DNA of 42,000 nt from NCBI GenBank assembly GCA_025355085.1, contig JANXLQ010000114.1:1-42000 (forward strand), in the 5' to 3' direction. Shown piece after piece: positions 39,490 to 42,000 of this stretch. Source of the DNA: Rhodopila sp. (GTDB taxonomy: Bacteria; Pseudomonadota; Alphaproteobacteria; Acetobacterales; Acetobacteraceae). Both the position numbers and the translations under genes were made by a program. The notes below the pieces were generated by a model. It saw only the letters and a program-made list of their open reading frames with translations, was not told the origin of the DNA and searched no databases. The stretch's first letter is position 1. Every line of letters starts with the position of its first letter.

Positions 39490-40429
39490 TCATCAACTCC
39501 CGCGCGCCGACGCCGGTGTGGAGACCGAGCATTAAGGCGATGTTTTGGACGGCGGCGCCGGAGGCACCTTTGCCGAGGTTGTCCAGGCGCGCGACCAGGA
39601 TCGCCTGCCGGTGTTTCTCGTTGACGGCGACATACAGTTCGAGGCGGTCGCTGTCGTTCAGGGCCTCGGGTTCCAGTTTGCCGCCGGCGGGGGAGGGCAC
39701 GACGCGGACCAGATCGCAGCCGGCATAGCGGGCTTCCAGCACGGCGCGCAGGTCGGCGCCGGTGGGTTTGCCGGGCAGGGTGTCCAGGTGCAGCGGGACA
39801 GAGACCAACATGCCCTTCATGTAGTGCCCGACGGAGGGAACGAAGATCGGCCGGCGGGTCAGGCCGCCATACAGTTCGGTTTCCGGCACATGCTTGTGCT
39901 CCAGGCCGAGGCCGTAAAGCTCGAACGCCGGGCCGTGTGTGGCGTCGTGGGCCTGGATCATGGCCTTGCCGCCGCCGGAGTAGCCGGAGACGGCGTTGAT
40001 GGTGATGGGGTAGTCAGCCGGGATCAGGCCGGCATCGACCAGCGGGCGGATGAGGCCGATGGCGCCGGTCGGATAGCAGCCGGGGTTGGAGACGTTTTGC
40101 GCGGCGGCGATGCGCCCGGCCTGTCCGGGGAGCATTTCGGCGAACCCATAGGCCCAGTCGGGGGCGACTCGGTGGGCGCTGCTGGCGTCCAGCACTTTTG
40201 GTGCGGCGTTACCGAGGGAAGCGGCCATGGCGGCGGATTCTTTGGCGGCATCGTCGGGCAGGCACAGAACGATCAGGTCCACTTCCGCCATGATGTCACG
40301 TCTGGCCCCGGGATCGCGGCGCCGGTCGAACGGCAGGCTTTTCAGCATGACCGCCGGAATTGCCTCCAGGCGTTCGCGGATGCCGAGTCCCGTGGTGCCG
40401 GACTCGCCGTCGATGAAGACCGATGTCAT
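39482..40429 (-). CDS. argC: N-acetyl-gamma-glutamyl-phosphate reductase (short form)
   Basis: [83 protein letters not shown] at 40429. Confidence 0.95.
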   Translation of the reverse strand: MTSVFIDGESGTTGLGIRERLEAIPAVMLKSLPFDRRRDPGARRDIMAEVDLIVLCLPDDAAKESAAMAASLGNAAPKVLDASSAHRVAPDWAYGFAEMLPGQAGRIAAAQNVSNPGCYPTGAIGLIRPLVDAGLIPADYPITINAVSGYSGGGKAMIQAHDATHGPAFELYGLGLEHKHVPETELYGGLTRRPIFVPSVGHYMKGMLVSVPLHLDTLPGKPTGADLRAVLEARYAGCDLVRVVPSPAGGKLEPEALNDSDRLELYVAVNEKHRQAILVARLDNLGKGASGAAVQNIALMLGLHTGVGARELMNV

Positions 40430-40514
40430 GCGTTTTTTCCTTTCCTCGGGGCGGAAAGTCGCGGGGTGAGAGGAGAAAAGCAAGAGGGGGCTGCGCGGGG
40501 CAGGTCTGTTGCGC

Positions 40515-40543
40515 TTGACAGGAGGGGGAGGGGCAACTACCAA
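40515..40543 (+). promoter_or_regulatory. Sigma70-like promoter candidate for rpmJ (TTGACA-N17-TACCAA)
   Basis: TTGACA 40515-40520, TACCAA 40538-40543, about 40 nt upstream of the rpmJ ATG. Confidence 0.45.
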
Positions 40544-40581
40544 CCGGCCCTTCGAGTTTGACCAGGATAGTAGCGCGTATC

Positions 40582-40707
40582 ATGAGAGTCCGTAACAGCC
40601 TGCGTTCCGCCAAGGTCCGCGACAAGAACTGCCGTGTGGTCCGTCGCCGCGGGCGGGTTTATGTGATCAACAAGAAGAACCCGCGCATGAAGTGCCGGCA
40701 GGGGTAG
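40582..40707 (+). CDS. rpmJ: 50S ribosomal protein L36 (41-aa type)
   Basis: Manual translation [41 protein letters not shown]; matches the L36 signature; below the ORF-track length cutoff. Confidence 0.95.
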   Translation: MRVRNSLRSAKVRDKNCRVVRRRGRVYVINKKNPRMKCRQG

Positions 40708-40823
40708 GCTTCGCCACCTTCTTTGTTCGGGTCCGGCGATTGGTTTTGTTGGACGCATTGCTTCTACCTCATTGTTCCCGGGCTTGATTTGGGGATGCAG
40801 TCCAAAAGACTGGATATGCACGG

Positions 40824-40846
40824 ATCGCCGGACCAAGTCCGGCGAT
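40824..40846. repeat. REP-like palindrome ATCGCCGGAC-CAA-GTCCGGCGAT
   Basis: Perfect 10-bp stem, 3-nt loop, downstream of rpmJ. Confidence 0.7.
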
Positions 40847-40905
40847 GACGTGTTTGGGGTTCTTCGCTCGATTTTCGGGTCCAGCCCTCTTGGATGCGCT
40901 GGCGT

Positions 40906-42000
40906 TTATCCGCTTCCAGGCGTCCGGGTATTTTGCGCCGATAGCAGTAAATCTTCCAGCTTCGCCGACTGAATGTGCGCGTTCAGCGTCGATGCCGCGT
41001 GTCTGAAGCCGGCTGCGCCCAGGCGAGCGCCCAACGCCACATCTTGCGAGACGCGGTGCATGGCGACAGCCAAAGCCTCGACATCGCCGGGCGGGACTAA
41101 CAGGCCGGTCGTGCCGTCGATGATGGTCTCGGCGATGCCTCCTTGATCCGATCCGATGACCGGACAGGCCTGAGCCATTGCCTCTGGAATCACACTCGGC
41201 AGCCCCTCGGCATCCCCATCGGTTGCCACCACGCTTGGGACCACCAGAGAAACGGCATTCGTCATGCGGGCGCGGACGGCGTCGGGTGTTAGCCAGCCGG
41301 TCAGGGCGATGCCCGGGATTTCGCGGGTCAGGGTCTCCAGCAAGGGGCGCAACGGGCCATCTCCGACACAGACCAGCGGGGTCATGTCACCCGCCGCCCT
41401 TAGACGCCGCATGGCACCGGCAAGGACGACGATCCCCTTCTTCTCCACGAACCGCCCCACGAACAGATGGGCGCTTGGGCGCCTGATCGCGGGATCGTTG
41501 GGGATTTCTACGCCGATGGGCAACACGACCAGCTTTTCGGGGGGCACACCGTGCGACATCGCGATCTCGGCGACGGCGGCGGAGACGCAAACGAAGCATG
41601 CAACTTCCCGCAGCATCGCCGGCCAGCGTTTGGCCAGCACGGTGCCGTCCCAGTTCTTGCGCTTGCTGACGTCGCCGCCATGGAGGGTGACGACCATGCG
41701 CAGGCCCAGGTGGCGGGCCAGCGGCAGGGCCAAGGCGCCGCCGCGGGCGAACTGGGCGTGCAGGACGGGTGCGAGGCCGGGGATGCCAAGCGATGGGACC
41801 AGCCCGAAGTGTCGGAACAACAGGCGATGGATCGGGCCGAACGGAGGGCCTCCACCGAGCAGCCGTGTGTCGGGGCTGATTTCGGCGGCATCGGGCAGTA
41901 AGGTGCGGCCGATCCAGACGGGATGCAGCCGGCTGAACCCGACATATTGGCGCCGTAGGAACCCGATCTCCGATGGGGCGCCGATGCGGTCGCGGTAAAC
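40906..42000 (-). CDS. Glycosyltransferase family 4-like (N-terminus outside window)
   Basis: Frame remains open to the window edge; LVVLPIGVEIPNDP, HLFVGRFVEKKGIVVLAGAM, LVCVGDGPLRPLLE, VVPSVVATDGDAEGLPSVIPEAMAQACPVIGSDQGGIAETIIDGTTGLLVPPGD. Confidence 0.92.
   Translation of the reverse strand, partial: VYRDRIGAPSEIGFLRRQYVGFSRLHPVWIGRTLLPDAAEISPDTRLLGGGPPFGPIHRLLFRHFGLVPSLGIPGLAPVLHAQFARGGALALPLARHLGLRMVVTLHGGDVSKRKNWDGTVLAKRWPAMLREVACFVCVSAAVAEIAMSHGVPPEKLVVLPIGVEIPNDPAIRRPSAHLFVGRFVEKKGIVVLAGAMRRLRAAGDMTPLVCVGDGPLRPLLETLTREIPGIALTGWLTPDAVRARMTNAVSLVVPSVVATDGDAEGLPSVIPEAMAQACPVIGSDQGGIAETIIDGTTGLLVPPGDVEALAVAMHRVSQDVALGARLGAAGFRHAASTLNAHIQSAKLEDLLLSAQNTRTPGSG

Noticed and set aside
39545-40561. 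338-aa plus-strand Gly-rich ORF antisense to argC
   Set aside because: Mirror frame of argC; Gly/Asp/Ala-rich artefact.

Overview
High-GC alphaproteobacterial chromosome segment (Acetobacteraceae/Rhodospirillales-like by gene content; inference). It is almost fully coding: about 30 supported genes, no tRNA/rRNA, no CRISPR, no transposase or phage genes. Main blocks: (i) cysK 3' end, orphan TRAP substrate-binding protein, birA, and a tandem-fused CaiB/BaiF CoA-transferase + MFS + NTF2-like cluster; (ii) a ~15 kb minus-strand alpha-glucan/trehalose operon in transcription order [61-aa ORF]-glgE-treS/mak-glgB-treZ-malQ-treY, divergent from a MucR/Ros regulator; (iii) a TPP enzyme, stand-alone RAM/Lrp-like domain, MFS, CaiB/BaiF transferase, orphan ABC binding protein, SDR and flavoprotein; (iv) a degraded patch (truncated alcohol dehydrogenase, internally deleted SDR); (v) a CoA-transferase closely resembling 2-methylfumaryl-CoA isomerase (Mct) 12 bp upstream of a methylsuccinyl-CoA dehydrogenase (Mcd)-type acyl-CoA dehydrogenase, followed by a HIBADH-type reductase; (vi) amine oxidase, gamma-carbonic anhydrase, argC, rpmJ (41 aa, absent from the ORF track) and a partial glycosyltransferase. 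The most interesting items are the mct-mcd pair (a possible link between the ethylmalonyl-CoA pathway and the 3-hydroxypropionate bi-cycle isomerase), the catalytically degenerate GH13-like N-terminal half of GlgE, the single-operon GlgE+TreYZ glucan/trehalose cycle with overlapping divergent promoters at mucR, two unrelated 19-bp tandem repeat loci, and a (GGGTCC)7 G-quadruplex-prone tract. All identifications come from reading translated sequence by eye; no database search was run.
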